DNA of 64,000 nucleotides from positions 94,836-158,835 of the forward strand of contig NZ_JANJOU010000016.1 in NCBI RefSeq assembly GCF_024594815.1, given 5' to 3'. Both the position numbers and the translations under genes were made by a program. Below, one piece after another: positions 33,878 through 42,748 of the stretch. The stretch is from Roseomonas populi (GTDB lineage Bacteria; Pseudomonadota; Alphaproteobacteria; Acetobacterales; Acetobacteraceae). Under the pieces are notes generated by a model that was not told where the DNA came from, did not search any database, and saw only the letters and a program-made list of their open reading frames with translations. Every line of letters starts with the position of its first letter. Position 1 is the first letter of the stretch.

Positions 33878-35596
33878 ATGCCTGACGGCGCGGGAGTGGC
33901 GGCCCAGGGCCCGGCCGAAGAGGTCGACCTGCTGGTGATCGGCGCCGGGGCGGCCGGCATGACCGCAGCCCTGGTGGCCGCGCTGGAAGGTCTTCAGGTC
34001 CTGCTCTGCGAGAAGACCTCCATGGTGGGCGGCACCACCGCCACTTCCGCCGGCACGGTCTGGGTTCCCGGCACCAGCCAGAGCGCCGCCGCCGGCGTGC
34101 CGGATTCCAGCGCCGAGGCCGCCCGCTACCTGGCATCGGTCATTGGGACCCGGGGTGGCGAGGCGCAGCGCGCCGCGTTCCTGGAGGCCGGCCCCCTCGC
34201 CCTGGACGACCTGGAGCGGCGGAGCGAGGTCCGCTTCGTGGCCGCGAAGGCCCATCCGGATTATCTCGGCAATCACCCCGGCGCCGCCTTCGGGGGCCGC
34301 GCGCTCGGCCCGGAGCCCTTCGACGGCCGCCTGCTGGGCGCGGAGGACTTCCAGCGGGTGCGGCCGCCGCGCCCCGAGTTCATGGTGCTGGGCGGCATGA
34401 TGGTGGCGCGCGCGGACATCGCGCCCCTGCTGAAGCCCTTCGCCTCCTCCGCCAACCTGGTGCAGGCAGTGCGGCTGCTGGCGCGGCACGTGCGGGACCG
34501 GCTTCGCCACCGCCGCGGCACCCGGCTGGTGATGGGCAACGCGCTCGTGGCGCGGCTTCTCTACAGCCTGCGCCGCCAGGGTGTGCCGATCCGCTTCGAC
34601 ACCGCGTTGGTGAGACTGCTGCACGAGGGCGGACGGGTGACCGGCGCTGTGCTGCGCGGCCCTGGCGGCGAAAGGCCCGTCCGCGCCCTGCGCGGGGTGA
34701 TGCTGGCGACCGGCGGGGTGGCCTGGAACCCCGAGCTGCGCGAGCGCCTGTTTCCCGAGGCGGCGCGCCCGCTCTCCCTGGCGCCGGAGGGCAACACCGG
34801 GGATGGCATTGTGGCAGGGCTGGGCATCGGCGCGGAGCTCGACGATGCCGGGGGCAGCGCTGGGCTGTGGATGCCGTGCTCCGTGCTGGAGCGGCCCGAC
34901 GGGACCCGCTCCGTCTGGCCGCATATCCTGCTCGACCGGGCCAAGCCCGGGCTGATCGCCGTTGACGGCCACGGCAGGCGCTTCACCAACGAGTCTGACT
35001 CGTATCACGACTTCTGCATGGGAATGCTGCGCGCGGGGGCGGCCCCCGGCCGGCCGGCGCACCTGGTCTGCGACCGCAGCTTCATCCGCGACTACGGTAT
35101 CGGGCTGGTCCACCAGGGGACGGCGCGGCTGAAGCCCTTCCTCGAGGCCGGCTACCTGATCGAGGGCGCGACGCTCGGAGAGCTGGCCCACCGGATCGGC
35201 GTGCCACAGGCGGCGCTGGAGCAGACCGTGGCCGAGCACAACCGCTACGCCGGGAATGGCGTGGACGAGGCTTTCGGCAAGGGCAGCTCCCCGATGAACC
35301 GCTTCAATGGCGACCCGGAGAACAGGCCGAATCCCTGCCTGCGGCCGATCGGGCCAGGCCCCTTCTACGCCGTGGCCGTGCAGCCAGCGGATCTGGCGGG
35401 TAGCGCGGGGCTTCGCGCAGATGGCGACGGCCGGGCGCTGGATGCCGCGGGGCAGCCAATCAGGGGCTTGTATGTCGGCGGGAACGACATGGCCTCCATC
35501 TTCCGGGGCACCTATCCCGGGCCGGGCACGACGATCGGGCCTGCCATGGTGCTCGGCTGGCGCACCGCGCGGCACGCCGCTGGACTACCGGTATGA
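33878..35596 (+). CDS. FAD-dependent dehydrogenase (3-ketosteroid delta1-dehydrogenase/fumarate reductase flavoprotein family)
   Basis: 572 residues from ATG 33878; GTG 33869 is an alternative. The FAD-binding motif is VIGAGAAGMTAALVA, followed by the family GGTTATSAGTVWVPG. The C-terminal part has GLYVGGNDMASIFRGTYPGPGTTIG, the FAD-contacting end seen in KstD-like proteins. It has no signal peptide, so it is cytoplasmic. It has a paralog at 48045-49778 with the same ends. Probably inserts a double bond into, or removes one from, a ring or acid substrate; not necessarily a steroid. Confidence 0.88.
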   Translation: MPDGAGVAAQGPAEEVDLLVIGAGAAGMTAALVAALEGLQVLLCEKTSMVGGTTATSAGTVWVPGTSQSAAAGVPDSSAEAARYLASVIGTRGGEAQRAAFLEAGPLALDDLERRSEVRFVAAKAHPDYLGNHPGAAFGGRALGPEPFDGRLLGAEDFQRVRPPRPEFMVLGGMMVARADIAPLLKPFASSANLVQAVRLLARHVRDRLRHRRGTRLVMGNALVARLLYSLRRQGVPIRFDTALVRLLHEGGRVTGAVLRGPGGERPVRALRGVMLATGGVAWNPELRERLFPEAARPLSLAPEGNTGDGIVAGLGIGAELDDAGGSAGLWMPCSVLERPDGTRSVWPHILLDRAKPGLIAVDGHGRRFTNESDSYHDFCMGMLRAGAAPGRPAHLVCDRSFIRDYGIGLVHQGTARLKPFLEAGYLIEGATLGELAHRIGVPQAALEQTVAEHNRYAGNGVDEAFGKGSSPMNRFNGDPENRPNPCLRPIGPGPFYAVAVQPADLAGSAGLRADGDGRALDAAGQPIRGLYVGGNDMASIFRGTYPGPGTTIGPAMVLGWRTARHAAGLPV

Positions 35597-35708
35597 CGGC
35601 GCTGTCCATGCCACTGGTGCCTGTCGCGCGCTGGACCAGGCACGCTCCACGGGGCTCGCGATCGACGATCAGCCTCACGGCCGTCAACACATCCTCGGGG
35701 AGCCCGCC

Positions 35709-36533
35709 ATGACGCCCACCTTCTCCCTCTCCGCGCTGACCGCGCTCGAGCTTCCGCCCCCTGCTCTGATGGAAGTAGCCGCTGCGACCGGCTGCTCCTA
35801 TGTGGGCCTGCGCCTGATCCCCGTGGTGCCCGGCGGTGCCGCCTATCCGCTGATGGACGATCCCGAGCTTCTGCGGCGGACGCTGACCCAGAGCCGGGAC
35901 AGCGGCGTCGGTGTCGCCGATCTGGAGATCGTCATGCTGCGGCCGGAGACGGACGTGACAGCCTTCCGCCCCTTCCTCGATGTGGGTGCGGCGTTGGGGG
36001 CGCGCCATGTCCTCGTCGCGGGATACGACGACGACCGTGAACGGCTCGTCGACAACTACGCAGCCTTTTGCCGCGAGGCTGCAGCGTTCGGGTTGACCGG
36101 CGACCTGGAGTTCATGCCCTGGACGGCAGTGCCGGACCTGGCCACGGCGATCGATATCGTCGGGCGGGCCGCGCAGCCGAACGCAGGCATCCTGATCGAC
36201 GCCCTGCATTTCGATCGCTCGGATAGCCGATTGCCCGACATCGCGGACGTGCCCCGGGAGTGGCTGCACTACTGGCAGCTTTGCGATGCACCGGCAGCGA
36301 GGCCCTCGAGCACGGCGGAGTTGCTGCACACTGCTCGTGCCGAGCGCATGATCCCTGGGGAAGGGGGCCTTGACCTGAAGGCACTCGCGCGGGCCATGCC
36401 GGACGACCTCGTGGTGAGCCTGGAAATTCCCATGCTTGACCTGGCGCGAACCGTTCCGGCCCGGGACCGGGTTTCGCGCGCGGTGGATGCCGCGCGGAAG
36501 CTTCTGGCAAAGGCTCCTGCCCGCGGCCATTGA
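35709..36533 (+). CDS. Sugar phosphate isomerase/epimerase-type TIM-barrel protein
   Basis: 274 residues from ATG with GGGGAG upstream; the frame is open across the FAD gene's end but that part is not protein-like. The AP_endonuc_2 barrel is recognisable by ADLEIVMLRP, ARHVLVAGYDDD, GDLEFMPWTAVPDL, ILIDALHFDRS and YWQLCDAP, which provide the metal-site Glu, Asp, His and Glu. It probably follows the TctC-FAD dehydrogenase genes in one transcript and works with the isomerase at 31062. Reaction unknown. Confidence 0.85.
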   Translation: MTPTFSLSALTALELPPPALMEVAAATGCSYVGLRLIPVVPGGAAYPLMDDPELLRRTLTQSRDSGVGVADLEIVMLRPETDVTAFRPFLDVGAALGARHVLVAGYDDDRERLVDNYAAFCREAAAFGLTGDLEFMPWTAVPDLATAIDIVGRAAQPNAGILIDALHFDRSDSRLPDIADVPREWLHYWQLCDAPAARPSSTAELLHTARAERMIPGEGGLDLKALARAMPDDLVVSLEIPMLDLARTVPARDRVSRAVDAARKLLAKAPARGH

Positions 36534-36611
36534 CCTGGCTCGCCAGGCGTTAGGGTCCCTTGCCTGCGACACATCGCAAGCCCGAAAGGCCCTCTTGCCC
36601 AGGGTCCGGCC

Positions 36612-36884
36612 TCAATCAGCACCAGAAGGCGGCGATCGCGGCAGTGGGCTGAGATTGTCCGCGAGCTTGTCGTAGCTGGTGCTGAGGCGGCGGAAGTCTT
36701 CCAAGCAACCGACCGCGGCTTCAATGCGCCAGCGGCAGCCCGAACGCAGCACGTGTACGATGCCGCTGATAACCCGGCGGTCGTCCTGCCGGTGAGCGCC
36801 GGGCTGGTTCGTGGGCATGAACGGCTCGATCACGGCCCACCTCACCCCTGCCTGCCCGCTACAGCATTGACGTTCCCTTTCCAC
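36612..36884 (-). pseudogene. IS5-family transposase remnant with internal deletion
   Basis: The minus-strand frame begins with an IS5-type N-terminus (WAVIEPFMPTNQPGAHR, DDRRVISGIVHVLRSGCRWR) and then jumps directly to the C-terminal motif FRRLSTSYDKLADNL. The whole DDE catalytic core between them is gone. A one-base phase change after this gives AAIAAFWC then stop in the next frame. So this is an internally deleted, inactive copy. Confidence 0.75.
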
Positions 36885-36894
36885 TCGTCCTTTG

Positions 36895-36919
36895 CACTAT
36901 TTTTTCTAGTGGGTTTTTT
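36895..36919 (+). terminator. Weak terminator-like hairpin
   Basis: CACTA (36895-36899) and TAGTG (36907-36911) form a 5-base stem with a T-rich loop, followed by a run of six T. It lies in an unusually AT-rich patch beside the IS5 relic and before the next operon. The stem is short, so it may be incidental. Confidence 0.25.
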
Positions 36920-37043
36920 GTATCATCAACCATCTTGCGTCCTTTATGAATTCTCCGCCTTGTAGATGTGAGGCCGGAAAGCTACCTCCACCGGCAGGAT
37001 TGGGTTTCCAGCCGCGTCTCCCCGCAGGGAGCGGGTGGTTTCA

Positions 37044-37643
37044 ATGCCGGATCAAGAGAACAGGAGGCCGAACGTGGCCCGTCTTCCCCTCCGCACTCCC
37101 GAGGATGCCCCCGAGGAGGCCCGCGAGCGTCTCCTTGCCGCGCAGAAGAACAACGGCTTCCTGCCGAACCTCGTGCGCCTCCTGGCCAATGCGCCGACGG
37201 CGTTGGAAACCTACCAGGTCGTCTCCGGCATCAACGCCCGTGCGGGCCTGACCTTGGCCGAGCGCGAGGCGGTGCAGATCACCGCGGCCGCAACCCATGG
37301 CTGCGGCTTCTGCGTGGCGGGCCATACGGCCATTGCCACCAAGAAAGCCGGGTTGGACCATCCCACGGTCGAGGCGCTGCGCGGAGTCGAAGCACCGGCG
37401 GACCCGCGCTTGGCCGCCGTGGCCGCCTTCACCTCCGCCGTGATCGCCTCCCGCGGCGCGGTCTCCGACGCCGACCTGACCGCCTTCAAGGCCGCGGGCT
37501 TCACGGACGCGAACGCGCTGGAGGTCGTGCTGGGTGTCTCCCTGGCCACGCTCTGCAACTTCGCCAACAACCTCGGCCAACCCGAGCTGAACCCGGAGCT
37601 GGCACAGTTCCGCTGGGACGGCCCGGCGAAGCAGGCGGCCTGA
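37044..37643 (+). CDS. Carboxymuconolactone decarboxylase/AhpD-family protein
   Basis: 199 residues. The AhpD redox motif is visible as E74...C87-G-F-C90-x3-H94 (HGCGFCVAGHT), so a peroxidase or disulfide reductase activity is more likely than true carboxymuconolactone decarboxylation. The ATG has AGGGAG twelve bases upstream. It is the first gene of the operon leading to the acyl-CoA-dehydrogenase-like, transporter and LLM monooxygenase genes. AhpD-like proteins often accompany flavin monooxygenases, possibly removing peroxide. Confidence 0.88.
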   Translation: MPDQENRRPNVARLPLRTPEDAPEEARERLLAAQKNNGFLPNLVRLLANAPTALETYQVVSGINARAGLTLAEREAVQITAAATHGCGFCVAGHTAIATKKAGLDHPTVEALRGVEAPADPRLAAVAAFTSAVIASRGAVSDADLTAFKAAGFTDANALEVVLGVSLATLCNFANNLGQPELNPELAQFRWDGPAKQAA

Positions 37644-37653
37644 GCGAGCCATC

Positions 37654-38730
37654 GTGGCCATCTCCCTCGACCCCGCACTGCGCTCCTGGCTGGATGAAGC
37701 GGCCACCGGGCTGGACCGGGGCACGGCCGATCCCGCATCGGTGCTGCCGCGCCTGGCCGCCGCCGGAGTCTTCCGCATCGGCGTGCCGGAGGAGCTAGGT
37801 GGGACCGGGGGTGACGTGACGGACGCGGTGGAGGCGGTGGCCGCCATCTCCGAGCGCTCCCTGGCCGCGGGCTTCGTGGCCTGGGGGCATCGCACCTTTA
37901 TCGAGTACCTGCTGCAAAGCCCGAACGACGCTCTTCGCGACCGCCTGCTGCCCGCGCTGCTGGCGGGCGAGGTCGCGGGCGCGACGGGCATGTCGAACGC
38001 CATGAAGGCCCTGGCGGGGCTGGAGGAGATCGGCATCGCTGCGCGGCAGGAGGGTGAGCGCCAGGTTTTGGACGGCCGCCTGCCCTGGGTGACCAACCTG
38101 CGGGCGCAGGGCTTCCATGTCGCCGCCGCAGTGGCGCCGCTGGAGGGCGGGGAGCCCTTCTGCGTCTCCCTGCCGAGCGATGCGCACGGCCTCCAGCGCT
38201 CCGACGACCTTGACCTCCTGGCCATGCGGTCGACGTCCACCGCCGCGGTCGATATCCGGGCTGTCCCGGTGGGGCCGGAGAACGTGCTGCACCCCAACGC
38301 CGGGCACTGGCTGCCGCGGGTGCGCCCGGCCTTCCTCGGGCTGCAATGCGGCATGTCCATCGGCCTGGCCCGCCGCGCCCTGGCCGAGGCGGCCGCCTGC
38401 GGTGGCGCTGCTCGCCACGTGCTGCTGGAGCCGGTCGCCCGCCTCACGGCGGATCTCTCGGCGCAGCAGCGCGCCTTGTTCGAGGGGCTGCAGGACGGCC
38501 GCTTCGTCGCGGACGCCCCTTCCCTCTTTCGCATCCGCATCGCCCTGGCGGAGATCGTGGCTGAGGCCACAGGGCTGGAGCTGCAGGCCTCCGGCGGCCG
38601 CGCCTACCTGACCGTGCCAGGCGAGGGCTTCGCCCGCCGCTGGCGCGAGGCGGCCTTCATCCCGGTCATCACACCCAGCCTCGTGCAGCTCCGCGCGGCT
38701 CTCGCCGGGCAGGCCGCGCGTGCCGCTTGA
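37654..38730 (+). CDS. Acyl-CoA-dehydrogenase-like flavoprotein (SfnB/DszC-type context)
   Basis: 358 residues; the fold follows acyl-CoA dehydrogenase with LAAAGVFRIGVPEELGGTGG near the start and GATGMSNAMK in the middle domain, and it is shorter than the usual 380-400. I do not see the usual catalytic Glu region clearly. Relatives in sulfur-scavenging clusters are FMNH2-dependent monooxygenases. It starts ten bases after the AhpD-like gene and is followed by an SsuABC-type transporter and an LLM monooxygenase, which supports an organosulfur role (inference). Confidence 0.8.
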   Translation: MAISLDPALRSWLDEAATGLDRGTADPASVLPRLAAAGVFRIGVPEELGGTGGDVTDAVEAVAAISERSLAAGFVAWGHRTFIEYLLQSPNDALRDRLLPALLAGEVAGATGMSNAMKALAGLEEIGIAARQEGERQVLDGRLPWVTNLRAQGFHVAAAVAPLEGGEPFCVSLPSDAHGLQRSDDLDLLAMRSTSTAAVDIRAVPVGPENVLHPNAGHWLPRVRPAFLGLQCGMSIGLARRALAEAAACGGAARHVLLEPVARLTADLSAQQRALFEGLQDGRFVADAPSLFRIRIALAEIVAEATGLELQASGGRAYLTVPGEGFARRWREAAFIPVITPSLVQLRAALAGQAARAA

Positions 38731-38740
38731 TAGCGGGGGC

Positions 38741-39514
38741 ATGAACGACGCCACCTCGCTGCGGGCGGAGGGCCTCGCCCTGCGCTACCCCGGCGCGGAA
38801 CGGCCGGTGCTGGCCGGGCTCGACCTGGAGCTACATCCCGGTGAGATCGTGGCCGTGCTGGGACCCAGCGGCGTCGGCAAGTCCAGCCTGCTGCGCGTGC
38901 TGGCCGGGCTGGAGCGCCCGAGCGCCGGGCGCGTGCTGATGCATGGCGCGCCGCTGGCCGGCGTGCATCCGCGTGTGGCCATCGCCTTTCAGGACCCCTC
39001 CCTCCTGCCCTGGCTCTCGCTGGAGCGGAACGTCGCCTTCGGTCTGGACTTCCACCACCAGCCCAGGCTTTCCGCGGAGACGCGCCGCGCGCGGGTGGAT
39101 GCCGCGATCGCTGCTGTGGGGCTGGAGCACGCGCGCCACAGCCCGCCCTCCGCCCTCTCCGGCGGCATGGCGCAGCGCACCGCCCTCGCGCGCTGCCTGG
39201 CGCGGGAGCCGGAGGTGCTGCTGCTGGACGAGCCCTTCGGCGCGCTGGACGAGGTGACGCGGGAGGAGATGCAGCACCTGCTGCTGCGCCTCGTCTCCCG
39301 CCTCCGCACGGCTACCCTGCTCATCACCCACGACATCGACGAGGCCCTGCTGCTGGCCGACCGCCTGGTGCTGCTGGGCGGCGCGCCCGCCGGAGTGATC
39401 GGCGAGTGGCGCATCGACCTGCCCCGCCCGCGCGACGAGATGGTGGCGGAGCTGGGTGCCTTCCGCGTCGAGATCCTTCAGACCCTGCGCACCGCCATCC
39501 GGCAGCGCCACTGA
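38741..39514 (+). CDS. ABC transporter ATPase, nitrate/sulfonate/taurine (SsuB/TauB) type
   Basis: 257 residues from ATG 38741. Motifs: Walker A GPSGVGKS, Q-loop AFQDPSLLPW (typical of Ssu/Tau ATPases), signature LSGGMAQR, Walker B LLLDEPFGALD and switch ITHDIDEA. It follows the acyl-CoA-dehydrogenase-like gene by ten bases and precedes the binding protein and permease genes, giving a complete importer. Confidence 0.93.
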   Translation: MNDATSLRAEGLALRYPGAERPVLAGLDLELHPGEIVAVLGPSGVGKSSLLRVLAGLERPSAGRVLMHGAPLAGVHPRVAIAFQDPSLLPWLSLERNVAFGLDFHHQPRLSAETRRARVDAAIAAVGLEHARHSPPSALSGGMAQRTALARCLAREPEVLLLDEPFGALDEVTREEMQHLLLRLVSRLRTATLLITHDIDEALLLADRLVLLGGAPAGVIGEWRIDLPRPRDEMVAELGAFRVEILQTLRTAIRQRH

Positions 39515-39525
39515 CGAGGCCCGCC

Positions 39526-40713
39526 ATGCCGACCGAGCTTTTCTCCCGCCGCGACGCCATGCGCCTGGCCAGCCTGTTCACGGCAGCGGGTGCCGCGCCG
39601 CTGCTGCGGACCCGTGCCGCACAGGCGCAGGCAGCGGACGCGCCGCTGCGGATCGGCTACCTGCCCATCACGGACGCCACGCCGCTGCTGGTGGCGCACA
39701 ACAACGGGCTCTTCGAGGCCGAGGGCATCCGGGCGGAGAAGCCCACCCTCCTCCGCTCCTGGGCGCAGGTGATCGAAGCGTTCCTCGCCGGGCAGGTGGA
39801 CGTGGTCCACGTCCTCTCCCCCATGGCGGTCTGGGCTCGCTTCGGCAGCAAGGCGCCGATCAAGGTGGTGGCCTGGAACCACATGGACGGCTCCGCCCTG
39901 ACGGTGGCGCCGGAGATCAACGCCGTCGCGGAGCTCGGCGGCAAGACGGTGGCGGTGCCCTTCTGGTACTCCATCCACAACGTCGTGCTCGGCATGCTCC
40001 TGCGCGAGGCGGGGCTGACGCCTGTCACGCGCCGCACGGGCAGCCCCGCGCCGAACGAGGTGAACCTCGTCATCATGGCGCCGTCCGACATGGTGCCGGC
40101 GCTCGCGGCGAAGCGCATCGCCGGCTACATCGTGGCCGAGCCCTTCAACGCCGCGGCCGAGGCGCAGGGCGTCGGCAAGGTGCTGCGCTTCACCGGCGAT
40201 GTCTGGCGCGACCACGCCTGCTGCCTCGTCCTCATGAACGAGCGCGACCTGGAGAGCCGCCCGGACTGGTCGCAAAAGGTGGTGAACGCCATCGTCAAGG
40301 CGCAGGTCTGGACGCGCGACCACCGCGCGGAGACGGCCCAGCTCCTCTCGCGCGACGGTGCCAACAAGTACACGCCGCACCCGCTGCCCGTGCTGCAGAA
40401 GGTGCTGGCCCCGGCGGAGGGCGACCGGGCGGCCTACCTCGCCTCCGGCGCCATCCGCCACGCGGACTGGAGCAACCGCCGCATCGACTTCCAGCCCTAT
40501 CCCTTCCCCTCCTACACGGAAGAGCTGGTGCGCCGCCTGAAGAGTACCCTGGTGGAGGGCGACCGTTCCTTCCTGGAGGCACTGGACCCGGCCGCCGCGG
40601 CGCGGGAACTGGTGGACGACCGGCTGGTGCGCCGGGCCATCGAGTCCGTGGGCGGCCCCTCCGCCTTCGGCAACCCCGAGGGCTGGGCGCGCACCGAGAC
40701 GATCGCGGTCTGA
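39526..40713 (+). CDS. ABC transporter substrate-binding protein, NitT/TauT type
   Basis: 395 residues with a twin-arginine-type signal (SRRDAMRL...RAAQAQ). The mature protein starts LRIGYLPITDATPLLVAHNNGLFEAEGI, the standard opening of the NMT1/SsuA fold, followed by GQVDVVHVLSPMAVWA. It binds the substrate in the periplasm for the adjoining ATPase and permease. Alkanesulfonate, sulfone, nitrate or pyrimidine precursors are all possible; the LLM monooxygenase favours an organosulfur compound. Confidence 0.92.
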   Translation: MPTELFSRRDAMRLASLFTAAGAAPLLRTRAAQAQAADAPLRIGYLPITDATPLLVAHNNGLFEAEGIRAEKPTLLRSWAQVIEAFLAGQVDVVHVLSPMAVWARFGSKAPIKVVAWNHMDGSALTVAPEINAVAELGGKTVAVPFWYSIHNVVLGMLLREAGLTPVTRRTGSPAPNEVNLVIMAPSDMVPALAAKRIAGYIVAEPFNAAAEAQGVGKVLRFTGDVWRDHACCLVLMNERDLESRPDWSQKVVNAIVKAQVWTRDHRAETAQLLSRDGANKYTPHPLPVLQKVLAPAEGDRAAYLASGAIRHADWSNRRIDFQPYPFPSYTEELVRRLKSTLVEGDRSFLEALDPAAAARELVDDRLVRRAIESVGGPSAFGNPEGWARTETIAV

Positions 40714-40724
40714 GGGGGCCTGGC

Positions 40725-41540
40725 ATGTCGGACCAGGCCGCCGCTCAGGAGGCCCCGCGCGCCCTCCCCTCGCTGCCCTCCCCTCGCGCGGGAGGCGGGC
40801 TGGGGCGGCTCGGGCTCGGGCTCATCGGCATCCTCGTCATCCTGGCGGCCTGGTGGGCTGGCACGGAGTTGCTGGCGCCTGCGGGCAGCATGGCACGCCG
40901 CTTCGCGCCGGGCGGAACCCTGGCCAGCCTGGCGGATCTGCTGACCCAGCCGGACCTCGCGCTCCATGTCCTTGCCAGTCTGCGGCGCGTGCTGGCCGGG
41001 CTGGCATTGGGGCTGCTCGTTGGCGTGCCGCTGGGGATTGCCGTGGGAAGCCTGCGCATGTTGGAAGCGGCGACCTCTCCGGCCTTCCAGTTCCTGCGGA
41101 TGATCTCGCCCCTCTCCTGGATGCCCCTGGCCGTCATGATCTTCGGCGTGGGCGACCAGCCGATCCTCTTCCTCCTCGCCTTCGCGGCGGTCTGGCCGAT
41201 CATGCTGAACACGGCGGCCGGGGTGCGGGCGCTCGACCCGCGCTGGCTCCAGCTGTCGCGCAGCCTCGCCGCCACGCGCTGGGAAACGCTGTGGTGCGTG
41301 GTGCTGCCGGGCATCCTCGGCCCGATGCTGACGGGCGTGCGCCTCGCCATCGGCATTCTCTGGATCGTGCTGGTGCCCTGCGAGATGCTCGGCGTCTCGG
41401 CCGGGCTGGGCTACATGATCCTCGATGCCCGGGACCGGCTGGCCTACTCGGAGCTGATGGCGGTGGTGCTGCTGATCGGGCTGCTCGGCTTCCTGCTGGA
41501 CGCGGCGGCGCAGGGGCTGCACAGGCTGCGGGGCGCCTGA
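40725..41540 (+). CDS. ABC transporter permease, SsuC/TauC type
   Basis: 271 residues with about six hydrophobic segments (first at about 27-45). The coupling loop is visible as LSRSLAATRWETLWCVVLPGILGPMLTG. The N-terminus is a proline-rich cytoplasmic stretch. It begins eleven bases after the binding-protein stop. A 128-base gap follows before the LLM monooxygenase gene, with no clear terminator, so that gene may share the transcript. Confidence 0.93.
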   Translation: MSDQAAAQEAPRALPSLPSPRAGGGLGRLGLGLIGILVILAAWWAGTELLAPAGSMARRFAPGGTLASLADLLTQPDLALHVLASLRRVLAGLALGLLVGVPLGIAVGSLRMLEAATSPAFQFLRMISPLSWMPLAVMIFGVGDQPILFLLAFAAVWPIMLNTAAGVRALDPRWLQLSRSLAATRWETLWCVVLPGILGPMLTGVRLAIGILWIVLVPCEMLGVSAGLGYMILDARDRLAYSELMAVVLLIGLLGFLLDAAAQGLHRLRGA

Positions 41541-41668
41541 GAGGCCCGCTTCCCGAAGCCGTGCCGGCATCCGCCCCTCAGGCGCACCGGCCTAGCTGGC
41601 GTGGCACAAGCCGCAGTCCTACGATCCCGCCCGCCTGACAGGCGCAGCAACCGCATGGAGTGCACGGC

Positions 41669-42748
41669 ATGGATCACCCGCTTCGCATCGGCATCTGGGC
41701 GCTCGTGCACGGCAACCGTGCGGCGCTGCGCGACCCACTGGAGCCCTACGATGCTTCCTGGGACCGGAACAGGCGCCTTGTGCTGGAAGCGGAGCGGCTC
41801 GGCTACGACTGCGTGCTCGTCGCCCAGCACACCATGAATCCTCACCGGACCGATCTCGGCCAGCTCGAGGCCTGGACATCCTCCGCGGCACTGGCCGCGC
41901 AGACGCGGCGGATCGAGATCATCGCCGCGATCAAGCCGATGCTCTACCACCCGGTGGTCCTGGCGAAGATGGCATTGCAGATCGAGGAGATCAGCGGCGG
42001 GCGCTTCGCCATCAACCTGGTGAATGCCTGGAACCGCAAGGAGATCGAGGATGCCGGCCTCGTCTTCCGCGAGCACGACGAGCGCTACACCTACGGCGCC
42101 GAGTGGCTGGAGGTGGTGGAGCAGCTCATGCGCGGCGAGGAGGTGAACCACGACGGCCGCTTCTTCCAGGTCAGGAACTACAGGCTCGAGCCGCGTTCCG
42201 CGACGCGCGCCCGGCCTCGCATCTACGTGGGCGGTGAATCCCCGCCGGCGCGCGACCTGGTTGCCGCGCAGGCCGATGTCTGGTTCATCAACGGCCAGCC
42301 GTTGGAGGATGTGAAGGCCCTTATCGCCGATGTGCGGCAGCGTCCCCGGCGCGGCGAGCCTGTCCGCTTCGGACTCTCCACCTTCGTCATCGCGCGTGAG
42401 ACCGAGGCTGAGGCACGTGCTGAGTATGAGCGCCTGCTCGCCTTGGCGAAGCAGGACGCCGACATCAAGGCCTATGTGAAGGCGAACACGGACGCCGCCG
42501 TGGCCATGCGCAAGACCCAGGCGAAGTTCGAGAGCGTGGGCACGAATGGTGGCACCGCCGGCGGTACGGTGGGAAGCTACGATCAGGTGGCCGAGCGGAT
42601 CGCCGCCTTCCACGCCGCCGGGATCGACACCCTGCTCACCCAGTTCCAGCCCTTCGAGGCGGAGATGCGACGCTTCGCGGAGCATGTGATGCCGCGCCTG
42701 GCGCATCTCCGCGCGGTGCCCGCGGCCGTGCCGGAAAGCGCGGCGTGA
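41669..42748 (+). CDS. LLM class flavin-dependent monooxygenase (SfnG/SsuD-like)
   Basis: 359 residues from ATG with GGAG nine bases upstream. The bacterial luciferase-like barrel is recognised by LVLEAERLGYDCVLVAQH, AAIKPMLYHPVVLAKMA, ISGGRFAINLVNAWNRKEI, FREHDERYTYGAEWL and IYVGGESPPARDL, closely following the FMNH2-dependent dimethylsulfone/alkanesulfonate monooxygenase pattern. It releases sulfite from C-S bonds in the characterised relatives. No dedicated flavin reductase is adjacent. Its stop overlaps a TctC start, adding a second type of uptake protein to the module. Confidence 0.88.
   Translation: MDHPLRIGIWALVHGNRAALRDPLEPYDASWDRNRRLVLEAERLGYDCVLVAQHTMNPHRTDLGQLEAWTSSAALAAQTRRIEIIAAIKPMLYHPVVLAKMALQIEEISGGRFAINLVNAWNRKEIEDAGLVFREHDERYTYGAEWLEVVEQLMRGEEVNHDGRFFQVRNYRLEPRSATRARPRIYVGGESPPARDLVAAQADVWFINGQPLEDVKALIADVRQRPRRGEPVRFGLSTFVIARETEAEARAEYERLLALAKQDADIKAYVKANTDAAVAMRKTQAKFESVGTNGGTAGGTVGSYDQVAERIAAFHAAGIDTLLTQFQPFEAEMRRFAEHVMPRLAHLRAVPAAVPESAA

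Noticed and set aside
33797..35575. Long open frame on the strand opposite the FAD dehydrogenase (and similar long frames opposite many other genes)
   Set aside because: High GC leaves few stops in antisense frames; the translations are arginine/histidine/proline-rich and have no domain motifs, while the plus strand has a complete enzyme.
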